DNA of 41,666 nt from Chlorokybus atmophyticus. Lineage: Eukaryota; Streptophyta; Chlorokybophyceae; Chlorokybales; Chlorokybaceae. How positions within the stretch are numbered: position 1 is the first letter of the stretch; the number at the start of each line of letters is the position of its first letter. Positions 10,451-21,415 of this stretch are shown in pieces. The stretch covers positions 664,524 to 706,189 of the forward strand of contig RHPI01000560.1 of assembly GCA_009103225.1 (NCBI GenBank), in the 5' to 3' direction. The notes under the pieces are model-generated. The model was given only the letters and a program-made list of their open reading frames with translations, ran no database searches and was not told the DNA's origin. The translations under genes and the position numbers were made by a program.

Positions 10451-10789
10451 CCCAAGTATGCTTTAGCCACGATCCATGATACTTGGGCACAATGACAACC
10501 ACACTTAGGATCGTGCGTTTATTTTGTAATTCACACAATGTGCGCAAAACTTCTGTTAGCATGTTAAACTCTACTGCACTAGCACACAAGCATTGTCATC
10601 CACTTTTTCACTATCAAAAAGTGGCAGCTTATCATGTGCTTGCCATGCATGTGTCATTACATGTACACGAGACAATTCATCAAACCAGTTTGCTACATGT
10701 AACACTAGCAACTGACCACCAGATGAAGGTACATCAGTCACGACGTAATCCTATTCAACATTCTTGGCCTTGCCTTTCACCTTGCTTAG

Positions 10790-12195
10790 GCAGTTCTTCG
10801 CAATGTGGCTAATGGCACACGTAGCATGCGCGTGCTGCAATAGGTGTAGCACCACTCACATGTGCGGATGAGGTTTTAGCCTTTTTTGCCGCATGCGCAC
10901 TTAGTGGAGGAACCGCTGCCCCCCTCCCCAATGTGGCTTGACTGAAGCCACCAACTGTGACTTGTCCTGCACAGCCGCATCGTTGTTGAACAGATACACA
11001 CTCAACCTCTGCAAGGTTGCGAGGTCCGCGGGAACCCACAGCTGCCCCGTCGACGTGTTGTACTGCAACTGGTCGCGCAAGCGCGCATCCAAGCCGCACT
11101 TGTACAGGTCAAACTACTTAGCCTTGTCCATGTGCATGAGCCCATTGTTGACACGACCAACAAGTGTTTGAAACTCCTGCAAATACTTTGAAGCCGCCCG
11201 ACCATTCTGTCGCAGCTTGGTGAGCTTGTTGCGAGCAGCGATAGCCGGATCCATGCCACCGTAGCGCTCCACCAGGAACTGAAACAATGCCTCCACAGTC
11301 TTGGAAGCACCATCCTCTGTTTGTCGTGCCCACTCGGCCAGAGCGTCAGGTGGCATGAGCAACTCAGCAACAAATGTATGCTCACTAACTGGTCGCTGAA
11401 GTTCAGCCAAGTAGCGCTTCACATTCACCACCCAATCATGAATGTTCACAGCCCCATTGAGCTTGAACTTCTTGGGCTTGTTCAGCGCTGTGACGGGTAG
11501 GCCAACTGATGTCCATGCTACCATTGTGGTAGCCCCGGCCACCTGCTGGCGTGATGCCACCAACTTGGATTGCATAGCATCGAGGCGTGCAATCAAGCGC
11601 TCTTCTCGAGCTAACTTCTCCTCCAGCTCAGGCCCTAAGTACCAGAAGAGGTCCTTGCAACGCTTCTGAGTTTCCACCGTCAATAAGGTGAGAGCCTCGA
11701 ACGCTATCCTCTGGCATGGATATGGGCCTGGTTTGTCATAAGTGGCCATAAGAGCGGCCACTGCTGGATCTGTGCGCATGAGTCGCGGTACATTACGCGT
11801 CAACTCGTGCTTGATCATGCGAATCACCGTCTCCTTGCTTGCGCCCACTCATCCCACACTTCCTTGCGAAGCTGGGGGTGTGCAGCAAGAAGAGCCTCAC
11901 GCTCTGATGCGTACTTTGCTATGGCCGCCCCGATGATGCTCTGAGCGTCCATAGGTTGTTCGTCATGAGAGGACTTCTTTGAAGAAGCTTCACCACTCTT
12001 AGACTTGGCTACTTCCTCCTCACAAACACTGTAACTACCACTCGTTTCTGAGTGCTTCACTTCCTCATCACTTAATGGCTCATAGGATGAATCCTTAGAA
12101 ACGGGATACATCCCGCCTTCCTCTCCTTGGTGAGACATCTGCTCAAGGAGACAAGCCGTTAAAAACTTTGCAAGTGCACGAGTGCACAAGCACAC
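10790..12195 (-). pseudogene. retrotransposon gag with broken zinc knuckle
   Basis: The first frame (12195-11824) begins near MSHQGEEGGMYPVS and is Ser/Glu/Lys-rich. A frameshift near 11830-11850 moves into the frame 11848-11114. That frame has the capsid-like core typical of Retrotrans_gag (FKLNGAVNIHDWVVNVKRYL, FQFLVERYGG, LTKLRQNGRAASKYLQEFQ). A stop at 11114 is followed by more gag-like sequence (YKCGLDARLRDQLQY). The CCHC zinc knuckle is split by a frameshift near 10815-10840: CYVC is in one frame and SHIAKNC in the next. Gag would form the particle that packages the element RNA. Confidence 0.88.
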
Positions 12196-12950
12196 GAGTT
12201 GTGCACTCTGAAAGTGTCAAAATTTGTTGTTTCTTTCTCGTTGATTGCAAGGTTTTAACTTGAATAAAACAGCCCGTGAAGGAACTACCCATCACCTCTC
12301 AACAAGACACTTGCTTGCAAACAAACCGCACGCGATTCCACGCAACGGTTTGCATGGCTACAACAACTCAAAGTTTTCTTACTTTGTACAACTCCACTTA
12401 CTCACAACTGCAATTGACACTAGTAGTGCCAAGTGTGAATGGAGTTTGCTTGGCCAAAGAGAACAAATCTATTGGCCCCACCGCACTGACTAGCGATCAC
12501 GACAGCCGATGTTGCCACCGGACTGCCCTCAAGGGTTGGAGCACGCGTGCAATGGCGTGCGCGCACACAAAACCCTTCACACCCCCGCGAATCCACGCAG
12601 TGGCTATCCCACAAGCATACACGTATTGATGGTAATGTGAGCTATTAAGTAATGTGCTGGGATGTAATGCTTGGTGTGAGGCTGCCTGAGTGGCCGCCTC
12701 CCCTTCACACTAACAAGCTAGGCTAAGCCAGGCAAGCTAGGCTAGGCTAAGCAACACCAACAGCAGCAACTATACAACTATACAATAACAACAATTAGAT
12801 AACAACCACCACTACTCACCCTAGTGGGTAGCGGCTGCTAGCTGTTGCCACTGGCGCCGCTGTCAGGCCGCCGGCCTGACGTCGGCATTGAGTAGTGCCG
12901 ACTGCCGCCTCTGCGCCCCCAGGCCCCCGCGCCCTCGCTCCAATATCAAA
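12196..12950 (-). other. 5' leader of the retrotransposon
   Basis: This lies between the 5' LTR and gag on the minus strand. A primer-binding site is expected just inside the LTR. The nearest TGG-starting candidate (TGGAGCGAGGGCGC) begins eight bases in, but I cannot assign it to a tRNA. Imperfect GGCTAAGC/GCTAGGCTA repeats lie at 12718-12751. No gene is seen. Confidence 0.5.
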
Positions 12951-13276
12951 TGTAAGAAGGGGGGTGCTACCGCCCCCTTTAATCCCCTACCCCAACACCA
13001 CCACCAGCCACGCCGCCGGCCCACACCGCCGCCGCCGCTGCCTGGGCAGCTGCTAGAGCAAAAGATGCTCTGGCTATGGCGGCCGCTGCCTTAGCAGCGC
13101 CGCTATGCGGCTGATATCGATGTAAGACATGAGATATCAGTGTTAGCGATAAGCTAACACTACATTAAGGCCATAAGAGCCCTAATACGGCTCAATTGGC
13201 TGTTTATTACCCATTGGGACCCTTATTTCTAACTAAATAAGGGCGGGGAACCGCATAGTGGTAGCACTCCGTTACA
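12951..13276 (-). repeat. 5' LTR (326 bases)
   Basis: It is homologous to 6078-6409 with several substitutions and small indels (for example a changed segment around 13115-13140). It starts TGTAAGAAGG and ends CCGTTACA on the plus strand, followed by the TATTC duplication at 13277-13281. Confidence 0.95.
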
Positions 13277-13281
13277 TATTC
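13277..13281. repeat. target site duplication TATTC (right)
   Basis: It matches 6073-6077 and lies directly outside the right LTR. Confidence 0.9.
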
Positions 13282-15526
13282 TAGCATGTTCGCGACCAAA
13301 CTGCTTAAGGCCTTAAGGATGTTCTGATATCAAATGGTATGACGGCCTTATAAGACAATATAAAACATATATATAGTGATTGTAAACTTACTTACATGTG
13401 GCTGTACACCATTCTCACCATTGTTTGTTAATTAACAACTATTAAGTAACTAGAGGTTATGAGGACATAATTACACCTCACCTTTAGTCCCAAGCTAACT
13501 GCCCCCTTTGGCTAGGCCCCTCCGGCCCGCGAGTGGATTTCCACTTTGGGTTGGGGAAATCCACCTATGCTTTGCTAGGAACTATTCTAGGCGCGAGGCC
13601 TGTCGCTAGGCTCTTAGACCACTTTAATTCTTTAGATCACCTAGACGCTTTCGATCTCTAGCAACCTCTCATGTTCGCAACAAACTGAGAATGGCCCAAT
13701 ACCCACGCGGGCTTGGGAGGTGGCGTCACGCGTTGCGCTTGCCACCAATGCCTTAGCCATTTTACAACACTTTTGTCGTGCATGTGAACCATATCAATAA
13801 TTCATGAATGAAGCAACTTTCATTCACGTTTTTACAACTTGGCTCAGGCTTTGTGTATTGCCTTATTCCATTTTCTTACAAGATATGGTTTGTATTTTAC
13901 TTCGCTTAGTTGTGAATTACTGGCTCGTTTATTTTTTGAGCCCAACTGCCCCCTTGTATTTAGCAACTTTCGTTTTCATGCGTGCGATTCTGAGAGGTCG
14001 CGCGGCCCCCTAAACGTGCGTGTGCAATTGTTACTTGCGGCCTTGGGGACTTAGCTGTTATCGCGGAATGTGCCCCCGCGGTTGTGAAGTATCTAATTTA
14101 TTCATGAACCATTTAATCTATAAGTCAAGTAGTTCATTAGCGAATCATTGGTACACCATAATATAACCTCGCCGCTAGTTTGATGATTTAGTTTTGTGGG
14201 GTACATGCATCATATGGTTCGCCTTTAAAGCACTTCAAGTAAATGACTATGTATAATCACTTTTGCAAATAGCTTAATAAACTAACGTATTTACCCGGTC
14301 ACAGTGCCCCCCTTCTAACATAGTGCCCCCCCACAATTTATGGGGGGTAATTTTATTCGAGGGGGCGCTTTATTTGAAAGGGGGCATTATAAAATCACGA
14401 GTACGCTATTTAATCGTATTGAACTGTAATTGAGGTAAACCGACGTGGAATACATAACACGGCCATGACTTAATTGTATCTTATCGCATTTCATGCGTAA
14501 CTTTATAGTAGGGGGGCATTGTATACAAGAGGGGCATAATACAGCCTAACATTGTGCCCGTTTGAAAATTCGTGGAGGTAATTGCACTAAGGGAGGAACG
14601 GCACGGGTAAATGCGATATTTAATTCACTTTTTGCAAACTTGTTAACTCCTTGCATAACCCGTAATAGTTCATCCTTTATTCATCTGGTACCCTTTATCG
14701 CAAATAGGGTAAGTGGAGGTAATTTTCGACGTTTGCGTAATCCGAACATTGACATGTGTTACTTGACCGCTTGTTGCGCGTGCAATTTGCGATCGATTTG
14801 GGCGTTTCGAGTCTTGACGTGTAGGTAACAGCCACTCTTAGCTGCTAGGATTTGATTTGGATGTGATTGGTCAAGTAATGTCGCCAAGACAGTCCGCCAA
14901 GTGGGTAACTTTTAATGTTGCAACATGTTAACCTTGACTTTGCAGTTACAAAGATAGAGTTGCTTGTGTCTTATGTGACCTTGTGTTAGCTGTATGCAAC
15001 CCCTTTACTGTCTAGTTAATGCTCTAAAAAGGGTTTGTCTGATAACGGTTTGATGGTTTGAGAGTTGTGGCGGGGCAAGTAAAAGCGCAAATTGTGCTTA
15101 AAGATGGTTTGAGAAAGCAATTTGCGACCAAGTGCAGTCGTGAGTATTGAGAGTGCTAGTGTTATGTGGCGGCGGAGGTAAGGCATGCAAGGTTGGGTGT
15201 GAGGTTATGGTGTATGACTATGGCTTGACAGTGGCAAGTATGCTGTGAGGAGGCTAAGAGGCTGGCCAAGGTATGGTGTTCACACGCGCAACTCCTAGCT
15301 CGCAAGGCAACACCCAGGATGAGGTACAATTTATTAAACCAGGTGCCATGCTATGTCCTGCACACTGAGCATCTTTGTGGTGTATGTTGTGTATACTATT
15401 AGCCATGTGGTGCTGCTGCCTTAGCATCTCTTATGCAGTATGCTAGATGGCAGTCATGTCGGGTAACATGTGTGTTCATGGCCAGCTTGTGTTTAGGAAT
15501 CAACTTCTGTTGCTGGGGGCAAGCGC
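13282..15526. other. gene-poor, probably transposon-derived spacer
   Basis: No convincing gene is seen. There is a short hairpin with stem GTGGATTT at about 13530-13563. A cluster of C- and G-runs at 14305-14540 contains repeated GGGGGCATTRT-type words in both orientations. The rest shows only short random frames. The T/G-rich stretch from 15000 to 15450 could be the left part of the DDE transposon that follows, but no inverted end was found. Confidence 0.4.
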
Positions 15527-15579
15527 GCATGCAGCACTCCTTCAGATTTTTGGCCAAAATCCGAAGGAGTGCTGCATGC
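15527..15579. repeat. long near-perfect hairpin, 24-base arms, 5-base loop
   Basis: Left arm 15527-15550 pairs with right arm 15556-15579 at 23 of 24 positions, with loop TGGCC. The stem begins GCATGCAGCACTCCTTC. It lies upstream of the transposase remnant and could be a small-RNA precursor, a transposon end, or a repair-made palindrome. Confidence 0.85.
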
Positions 15580-15809
15580 TGCATGGAAGACCAAAATGTT
15601 TTGTGGATCCAAGCGCGTGCGTGGGCGCAGCTAGAAGGCATTGCGTGGTCTTCTTGGCTCCACATTACGGAAAGGCATAAGGTATGTCAACTATGGCCGC
15701 AGAGGGGGGGAAGCTGCTATGAGTAGCTTTAGAGGAAGTGATTTATGGTCTGAGTTTTTGCATGTCATCTGAGAGGCATGGCGCGTGCAAGTTAACACGC
15801 TATAACTAC

Positions 15810-18175
15810 TGGCCAAGAGTGATGAGAAGGTGCAGTTGTCTACCCCAATGGGACGTTCACATGTGTTAACAAAGGCAGAAGAGGAGCAAGTGGTTGATCA
15901 ACTGGGCTGTGGACAATGAGTACTCTGTCACTCGCCCCCCTTTGTTGGCCAGGGTACACGTCTGTATATGAGTTGAAAATTGTGTTATGCTGTGCACGTG
16001 TGCATGGCTGCTGTGCATTGGGGTGATGTGTGCATTTTTACCAGGTGGTGCACATCTTAAAGGACGATACAAGGTTGAGCCGGCCCGGTTGAGCCCACCG
16101 GGTTTGGACCTAGGCAGGGGCCCCGGTACAAGTGGCTAAGGATGTTGATGTGTCGCCACAACCTTGCCACTCGCGTGGCTGAGGGACTGGACCGTTGGCG
16201 CTAGCATGCGTGCATCAGGGAGAATGTGCAGGCCTTGTTTGACTTGTACACCAAGACGCTGGAAAAGCTTGGAATAGATGATCCCACCCGCATCTTCAAC
16301 GCGGATGAGATTGGATTTGAGCCTGACAATGTTGATGAGTCCTAGTACAAGTGTACTGGCGGGGATGCAAGTGATTTGTAGGCAACCTACCAAAGGGTGG
16401 ATGTGTGTGAGCAGGTTAGGTGAAGGTCATTTGCAAGAAGGGCTTCAAGAACCCATACTACAACCAGGTTGGTTGTAGAGAGCACATGAGCGTAATGGCA
16501 TGTGTGAGCGCCTCAGGAGGTTGGAAGCCTCCCTTCTACATACTCAAGGGCAGCAAATTCACAAGCATCTACATGGACTTGGCACCTTATGGCAGTGCCA
16601 TGTGCATGCAGGAAAAAGCATACCTAACCATTGAGGTCTTTACGGACTGATTTAAGGAGTATAAAAAGTACATACTTGGTGGCGTGAGCGCTGACAATCC
16701 TGTGCTGCCTCTTTTGGATGGCCACTCATCTCGCATAAACGAAGAGCTCTTGGAAGACGCACGCAATGGCATCCACATGCTCACCGTCCCTGCTCGTATG
16801 ACACACCTGATGCAGGTTGGTGGTGGATGCATGTTTGATATGCCTAAACGCACTACTCTGTCAAGCAGAGCCAGCGGAGTCCACTGATCAATTTTGGCAT
16901 ATGCGCTGAATGTCACCTGCTTCAAGAGTCTGAAGGCACACTACAAGTCTGCGGTCCAGAACTGGCGGATGGAGGACCCCAACCGCCCCATTATCAAGAG
17001 GAAGTCCGTGGAGCTTACATGCAAGCCATTTTTGCTGGCAATAACTCCATACAACATTGTCAATGGCTTCCGCAAAGCTAGTGAGCTGCATGAAGCACGC
17101 GTGACACATATGTGTGTGTGGGAAATGTGTGTAGAATATGTAATAGATGCATTATATGTTACCAATTGATGTGGTGTGATACGCAGTGAACCTGGCCAGT
17201 GATTAATTGGGGCCAGTGAATGTTCATGCACTCGATGATCGTGTACCTATGATGTGCAAGCTTGCTCTGGACGAGGTAACGGTGGCCATGGCCCATGCTC
17301 AGGTGCAGCATGAGTTTGGCGGCCCTTTATTTGATGCGGATGGGGTGCCTCTGCCCTGCGAGGAGGAGGAGGAGGAGGCAGACTCAGATGCCATTGAGGA
17401 TGAGGACAGCATCTCAGACAAGGAGAACCAGCCACCATCTGCTGTTACAGGGATCATCAACAACAACGTCGTCAATTTCAGCACCACCGTCAGCAACATT
17501 CACATCAACATCCAAGGTGGCACAGCTGGGGTGGCCCCTCTTGCACCCAACATCAACTTTGGGTGCAGCAGCGGGCTGGTGGTGTTCCCCAGATGACACA
17601 GCAGGAAGCGGGTGCGCCTTAGCAGGGTGTGCAATCGGGAACAGCAGCAGATGGGGGCTCAGCAAGGCTGGCATTAGAAGGCCAAGAACCCAGAGATTGG
17701 TGGAGCATTGTGATTGACAAGCCAGGGTTACATCAAGGTACTGCAAGCTAAAAAGGATGAGATGGTAGCCAAGCAGGCTGCCATCGTGGCACGCAAGCAG
17801 GAGGCTGCTGCGAGGAGAGCCTTGGGAGCGACGAAGAAGCAGGAGGCAGCTGCTTGAAAAAGTGTCGTGACCTTACAGCGAGCGGATGCCAAGGCACAGA
17901 AAGAGCTAGCAGCACTTAAAAAGCAGCAGGAGAAGGCAATCAAGTCAGCCGCCAAGCAGGAGAAGATATCAGCACGGTTGAAAGCTACACACACCAACAC
18001 ATCTACTGGCGCTCGTCCTTGCTTTATTGACCTCACCACGCAGGCCGAAAACGAGTACTACAACCCCTTGGCAAACCTCTCACCCATGGCTAGCCTTGTG
18101 GGGAGCCCACAGCAAGCCCGATCTAGTCCCTTCCGCCTATCATGTCTGCGATGCAAACTGCCAACAAAGCTGTGA
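15810..18175 (+). pseudogene. pogo/Tigger (DDE_1)-like transposase, degenerate
   Basis: The N-terminal DNA-binding part shows GRSHVLTKAEEEQVVDQL (15860-15905). The DDE domain starts near 16130 and reads IRENVQALFDLY, then TRIFNADEIGFE (first Asp at 16304-16306), then WKPPFYILKGSKF, then PVLPLLDGHSSRI (second Asp at 16718-16720). It then shows LTVPARMTHLMQVGGGCMF, where the third-acid motif normally reading QPLD has lost its Asp. A linker rich in Glu/Asp (17360-17420) and a Lys/Ala/Gln coiled coil (17745-17970) follow, ending near 18175. In-frame stops at about 16190, 16345, 16650, 16885 and further downstream show it is dead. The family cuts and pastes DNA transposons, usually at TA sites. 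The element's ends were not located. Confidence 0.88.
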
Positions 18176-18759
18176 ATGCCTTGGTGGCAGCGACAGGGCC
18201 TGCGCGCATGCTGTTAAACTTCAAGGCAGCAGCGAGAGGCCTCCGATAGAGTTGGACTCCACTCGGAGTTGAGCGTCAGACTAGTCTCAGCATTGGCAAC
18301 CTCTTTATATATAGCAGCCCCAATTGTGATATTGCAACCCTCATGCAATCCTAGGCAAGTGCGCCTGCCATCAGCACTGCCATCAACTATGCACGCGTGC
18401 AATGCGTGACACAGATACGCACAGATGCACACATGCAATGCATCGCCCACACACACACATATGCATGACACACATGTGCACTCAGTGTCACCACTCAATG
18501 CATGTGCACAAGCACACTATGCACAAGCCAGCACACATGTGCACAGTCACAAAGCCGGGCGGGTTCACGTACATTACCAGCATCTATGAACAGGGGTCAC
18601 TGAGGCCAGGGCACAACCAGCACAGCAGCAGGTGACACCACAATCTAGCCAACCTGCACAGTTGTGCACATGCCAAGCATGTGCACAAACACGAAGTTAT
18701 AAGCCAAAGGCCAAGTCAGTCACCGTTCGCTCAAGGGCAGGTCCATGATGGGCCAGGTG
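18176..18759. other. spacer with CA-rich simple sequence
   Basis: The stretch at 18400-18560 is rich in CACACA, ATGCA and TGCACA steps, alternating purine and pyrimidine. Nothing gene-like is seen between the transposase remnant and the stop codon of the next minus-strand gene at 18760. Confidence 0.5.
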
Positions 18760-19985
18760 CTATTGTATCTCATAAATGTCCCCAGCTTGCAGTACATGAC
18801 CCACAACGGAGCCATAAGAGAGGCTCCAGCGCTCTGGATTCCCCAGGATAGTCCACACACCCAGGCGCAAGGATGGGTAGCCAATGATCCCCATGTCATA
18901 TACGCTCTTCAAGGCATGAGGGAATGGGTCCTGAGGCAAGCGGCACCAAGTTATCACGGCCCCCACGCTCTTAAAACAGAGTGGTGTTGCATGTGATTGG
19001 ACCGCGCATTGTTGTGTGGATGCTTTGGGTCCGCGGTCACTCGGGCCATAGGTGGAGACCTCCCACTCAAAGAGGCAGCACTGCTCGTAGGTCGCGGGTC
19101 ATCGTTCTTGACCTTGCCAAGCCCGATGGCATCTTGGCACGAGTCCTGCCCCTGCCTCCCACCTCCCACAGCAAGTCCGTGAGCTCGTGGGTCATAAGCA
19201 AGGGCAGCAGGGGGATGCCCCCGCGGCGTGGGCGCTCAGCCGGTGGGTAAGGCGCGGGTGGGAGAGGGTTGCTGGTGAATCGGGGAGGAGGGTCAAGCCG
19301 TGGACGCTTCACGCCCTTGCCATTCGCCTTGGCGCCGTCCGCAGCGGCTTGTTCAAGGAAAGACAGTTTACAAGTGATACACGCAAACACGCACGATATC
19401 ACACAGCAAACCCAAACGCAGTCATGCAGTAGAAAAGGCTAACATGCTCACCATTTCACCACAAACACACCCAAACACAAACACGCACAAGCATGCATGC
19501 ATGCACAGTAAACGCCGGAGCTAGACCATCATGCTCAGGGTTTGTACAGTATCACACATGTTGCGGCGCAAACATACAATAACAAACACACACTCACATG
19601 CATGCATGCACATACACACAAACGCACAAACAAACACACAAACACAAGTGTGGACGCAAACGCACAAGCATGCATGCACTGTCACGCATGAGACTAGGCT
19701 AACTTGCTTATTGTGCAGGGCTCCAACCCCGCCCTCGCACAGGCAGGCGGCTGCTCACCATGAGAACGGCGGAACGGGCTAGAGGAGCGCTCCAGCGCAA
19801 CTAGACGACAAGAACAGCAAGGTTGCGGCGTGCGCGTAGCACCTCGCCCTGCCTCGGCTAGCCAACAATAACAAAAAGGTTGAAACCAATCCCGGCGGCC
19901 ATGGCGGCGAGGTTGAACGGCCGTCACGCACAACAACACGTTATCGCATGTTGAGGCCTGACATACGCCAGCATACCGCCACAAC
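18760..19985 (-). CDS. unidentified spliced gene, three exons seen, 5' end not resolved
   Basis: I do not recognise this protein. Three minus-strand exons join with matching phase: one ending at 19756 (ERSSSPFRRSH then GT donor), then 19163-19347, then 18760-18969 ending in TAG. The middle exon has a basic patch that could be a nuclear signal (KGVKRPRLDPPP), then a Pro/Arg-rich stretch and PLLMTHELTDLLWE. The last exon is well-mixed and protein-like (AVITWCRLPQDPFPHALKSV, GIIGYPSLRLGVWTILGNP, VVGHVLQAGDIYEIQ). The intron 19348-19755 is packed with CA/TG repeats, as are introns of DNAAF11. The first exon is open to 19985 but has no in-frame ATG there, so at least one upstream exon is likely, possibly near the assembly gap. 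It may also be a fragment. Confidence 0.45.
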
Positions 19986-20059
19986 AGGCTGAAATGCAGC
20001 TATTTTTAGCAGTCTGAAATTAGGCAAACAGGCTTTTCAGCCTGTATTCTAACCAATGC
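19986..20059. other. short spacer before the inverted-repeat/gap structure
   Basis: No feature is seen. If the minus-strand gene at 18760-19985 continues, its missing 5' exon should lie here or beyond the gap. Confidence 0.3.
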
Positions 20060-20515
20060 ATACCGTATTTGAGCAAATGCAACCCCCCTTTACAAATACA
20101 AAAGCCCCCCCCCCCCCCCCNNNNNNNNNNNNNNNNNNNNNNNNNNNNNNNNNNNNNNNNNNNNNNNNNNNNNNNNNNNNNNNNNNNNNNNNNNNNNNNN
20201 NNNNNNNNNNNNNNNNNNNNNNNNNNNNNNNNNNNNNNNNNNNNNNNNNNNNNNNNNNNNNNNNNNNNNNNNNNNNNNNNNNNNNNNNNNNNNNNNNNNN
20301 NNNNNNNNNNNNNNNNNNNNNNNNNNNNNNNNNNNNNNNNNNNNNNNNNNNNNNNNNNNNNNNNNNNNNNNNNNNNNNNNNNNNNNNNNNNNNNNNNNNN
20401 NNNNNNNNNNNNNNNNNNNNNNNNNNNNNNNNNNNNNNNNNNNNNNNNNNNNNNNNNNNNCCCCCCCCCCTCAAAGGGGGGGTGGGTGGGGGGGTCCATC
20501 ACACAAATACGGTAT
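20060..20515. repeat. inverted repeat flanking a poly-C tract and a sequence gap
   Basis: ATACCGTATTTG (20060-20071) is the exact reverse complement of CAAATACGGTAT (20504-20515). Just inside, a CCCCCCTTT block (20083-20091) faces an AAAGGGGGGG block (about 20473-20482). The centre is C-run 20105-20120, 340 Ns (20121-20460) and C-run 20461-20470. The layout suits a small foldback element or MITE with a homopolymer core that could not be sequenced. Confidence 0.65.
20121..20460. other. assembly gap (340 N)
   Basis: An unbroken run of N with C homopolymers on both sides. True length and content are unknown. Confidence 1.
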
Positions 20516-20580
20516 TTGTTAACCTTTGTCCCAGATATAATGAGCATAACAACATTTTGTGATGCATCAAGCAGTAGATT

Positions 20581-20705
20581 TCAAAGGCTTCTAACCCACT
20601 ATCACACACATTAATTTATTTACTACTATAACTAAGTTAAAACCCTACCCTTAAGATGTCCGGACTTTGGTCTACTTACCCTAATTAGGCCTAATTCATG
20701 TTGAG
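20581..20705 (+). repeat. 125-base repeat, copy 2
   Basis: It is identical by eye to 10326-10450. Here it is preceded by ordinary sequence (GCATCAAGCAGTAGATT), so this looks like the natural context, while copy 1 begins at an N. Confidence 0.9.
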
Positions 20706-21415
20706 GCGAGCTAGTGAACTAAGCTTTTCGTAAGTGAACTACTTTATGAGTTCACATACTCATTTGGTTCACTGTAAACTATTCTGCTAGTTAGGAAGGG
20801 CTGCCGTAAGTCGCGAACACCGGGTGCTGCAACGCGGAGCGCCCACGTCGCGAATCGCCGCGCCACCAAATGAGTACATTCATCAAGCGGCCCGTTGATT
20901 AGCATCGTGCAATTTAGACGATCTAACGGCAATCTGATAGTCGATTGCAATCTTTCAAAAAGTCGACTGTTTCACCGTAAATGCTTGCTAACACGGCCAA
21001 GTTGCACCGGTTAGATTATCAGACTTGGCCGCACGACCTCCCCCCGGTAATAGTGGCTCCCATGACATTGCATGGGAGCCATAAAGATACTCATACATAA
21101 CTTTTATTAAATGTTTATCAATGTGATGTTGAGCAGCCGCTCCAGCATAGCCGCCGATAGCGATTACCGAAAAAGTTAACTTCAATGCACAAGATACGTA
21201 AGTTAACAACATCATTTATTCGTCGCTGAGTCGAGCTTGCATGTGCAGTATATATATTACTACGTTGCTGTTGCATACATAATCAAGAGGACAACTTTTG
21301 CATACATTTTCACTAATCTCATTTGGACAAATGCAATTGCAAATATTGATTGCAAGAAACATGCCATCGCCGAATCATGTTTATCATAAAATGTCATATG
21401 CATTTTTATATCCGA
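20706..21415. other. spacer with inverted repeat arms
   Basis: TACTCATTTGGT (20757-20768) is the reverse complement of ACCAAATGAGTA (20865-20876), framing about 96 bases. No convincing coding frame, RNA or transposase is seen in the rest. Confidence 0.5.

Noticed and set aside
12935-12950. tRNA-Met-type primer binding site next to the 5' LTR
   Set aside because: The sequence just inside the LTR only loosely resembles the common initiator-Met site and does not give a clear complement to any tRNA end I can name.
20105-20470. Telomeric or subtelomeric tract at the C runs
   Set aside because: There is pure C without a TTAGGG- or TTTAGGG-like unit, and the run is internal to a scaffold with genes or repeats on both sides.
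20020-20614. Several open frames of 140-180 codons across the N run
   Set aside because: Almost all residues are X from the assembly gap; there is no evidence of coding.
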